64,000 nucleotides of DNA, taken from Verrucomicrobiales bacterium. Its GTDB lineage: Bacteria; Verrucomicrobiota; Verrucomicrobiia; Verrucomicrobiales; DEV007. The notes under the pieces were generated by a model, which saw only the letters and a program-made list of their open reading frames with translations, was not told where the DNA came from and searched no databases. The position numbers were made by a program, and so were the translations under genes. Position 1 is the first letter of the stretch; every line of letters begins with the position of its first letter. Location of the stretch: assembly GCA_028047635.1 (NCBI GenBank), contig JAOFXR010000004.1, forward strand, positions 32,858 to 96,857, in the 5' to 3' direction. Positions 63,240 through 64,000 of this stretch are shown in pieces.

Positions 63240-64000
63240 CTACTCCGGAACCACATACTTGATCCATGTCGACGGAGAGGCTCCCCATATAGGAGCACCC
63301 GTAAAATTCTCATCAATAAATTCACGGGAATATTGTCCCCCTTCATCCCATTCGTTGGCAATGGGAACGGCTCGAGCTTCAGTTCCGGCTTCGCGTTCGC
63401 TGATAAACAGGCGAGCTCTAGCCGCATCATCACAGACACTCCATTGCGGAGAGTTCGGATCTGAAACGAAACTCATCTTCCCATGACGCCCGATTCCTCC
63501 AGCGGCAAAATATTTAGCGCCCTCGTGACGAATTCGATTACTCACGACATGAAAAACAATCCAGTCGCCGGGACGCAGCGAGACTTTTATCTTCTCCGCC
63601 GTCGCGCCGAAACGATCCAGAAGCAGCGACCTCTCCGTGTCTGAAATTCTCACTCCATTTCGGTAGACCTCCACCACAAAATCTTTCGCTACAACGCGCA
63701 CTTCATGACTCGATCGTCCCGCGCCCTTGCCAGCGGAAGCTTTGACCTCCACATGCCAGGGGCCTTTCTTGCTCTTCAATGAGGCAGTCGGAATCCCTGT
63801 CAGTTCAGCCTGACCGGGAGGACGCCACTTCACCTGAGCGGAGCCACGCGTTTCGACAAATCCCACGAAGCGAATCGGCACGAGCCCTTTCTTCAATTGA
63901 ACCGACGCAATCGTTCCGGTCCCGTCAGAGAATCCACACACGACCTCACCATTTAGAAAGAGTTCATTGCGATCGTAAAAACTATCGGTTTGAAACTCGT
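63240..64000 (-). CDS. PA14-like domain protein, 5' end cut by window edge
   Basis: An open frame runs in from the right edge to TAA/TAG at 63240 without a start. It begins FYDRNELFLNGEVVCGFSDGTGTIASVQLKKGLVPIRFVGFVETRGSAQVKWRPPG, the core of a PA14 beta-barrel (sugar-binding), followed by a beta-rich block HVEVKASAGKGAGRSSHEVRVVAKDFVVEVYRNG and a third, GDWIVFHVVSNRIRHEGAKYF, both unknown to me. At least 253 residues. The missing N-terminus may include a glycosidase. Confidence 0.65.
   Translation of the reverse strand, partial: EFQTDSFYDRNELFLNGEVVCGFSDGTGTIASVQLKKGLVPIRFVGFVETRGSAQVKWRPPGQAELTGIPTASLKSKKGPWHVEVKASAGKGAGRSSHEVRVVAKDFVVEVYRNGVRISDTERSLLLDRFGATAEKIKVSLRPGDWIVFHVVSNRIRHEGAKYFAAGGIGRHGKMSFVSDPNSPQWSVCDDAARARLFISEREAGTEARAVPIANEWDEGGQYSREFIDENFTGAPIWGASPSTWIKYVVPE

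Noticed and set aside
1..64000. CRISPR array, prophage, transposon or integron
   Set aside because: No regularly spaced repeats, no transposase, integrase or phage structural genes were found on either strand.

Overview
The window reads as a chromosomal segment of a PVC-superphylum bacterium, most likely a marine or polysaccharide-degrading Verrucomicrobiota (Planctomycetota is the alternative). The case rests on family content, not on a marker gene: seven formylglycine-type sulfatases, a DUF1501 gene paired with a PSCyt1/DUF1549/DUF1553 gene, a PVC-type haem-binding dehydrogenase with a CxxCH domain, SHD1-domain proteins, DUF1080-like lectin folds, DUF6172 and many secreted alpha/beta hydrolases. 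No rRNA, tRNA, CRISPR array, transposase or prophage was seen.

Layout. 1-5.6 kb: two sulfatases, a secreted hydrolase and an EI24-like membrane protein, all on the minus strand. 5.7-6.9 kb: an ATPase fragment, a lipoprotein and a long hairpin. 6.9-13 kb: a sulfatase followed by an SMP-30/esterase fusion, then a dienelactone hydrolase and a GH99-like protein. 13-18 kb: an esterase broken by a stop codon, an SHD1 metallopeptidase-like protein, a peroxiredoxin with in-frame UGA at its active-site Cys, a PAP2 phosphatase and a RexA-like protein. 18-27 kb: a large DUF5060-type glycosidase, two decayed genes, a pseudouridine synthase, the PVC haem-binding protein and a DUF3313-like lipoprotein. 27-34 kb: a sulfatase, RNase R, DUF6172 and PdxA. 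34-37 kb: a LysR remnant, an FMN reductase, a sugar isomerase-like protein and an interrupted gene. 37-47 kb: two sulfatases, a methyltransferase-like protein, a kelch NanM-like protein, a sialidase, YchJ, a mutarotase and an esterase. 47-54 kb: a frameshifted conserved gene, then an MFS/Gfo-Idh-MocA/PHP gene set with a divergent LacI regulator. 54-64 kb: the DUF1501-DUF1553 pair, a sulfatase, two copies of a structured repeat, a thioredoxin-like protein with in-frame UGA, and two lectin-like proteins, the last cut by the window edge.

The genes fit a lifestyle of taking apart sulfated, sialylated glycans (algal polysaccharide or mucin) outside the cytoplasm: sulfatases remove sulfate, sialidase and glycosidases cut sugars, esterases remove acyl groups, and the MFS transporter and dehydrogenases import and oxidise the products. 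The two strongest observations are the UGA-interrupted redox genes at 15.6-16.1 kb and 61.4-62.4 kb. In both, the reading frame continues past the UGA and a stem-loop follows at a bacterial SECIS-like distance; in the first, the UGA sits exactly on the peroxidatic Cys of a peroxiredoxin. They look like selenoproteins. By contrast, other genes here carry TAA, TAG or one-base frameshifts at non-catalytic places, which points to gene decay or assembly indels.
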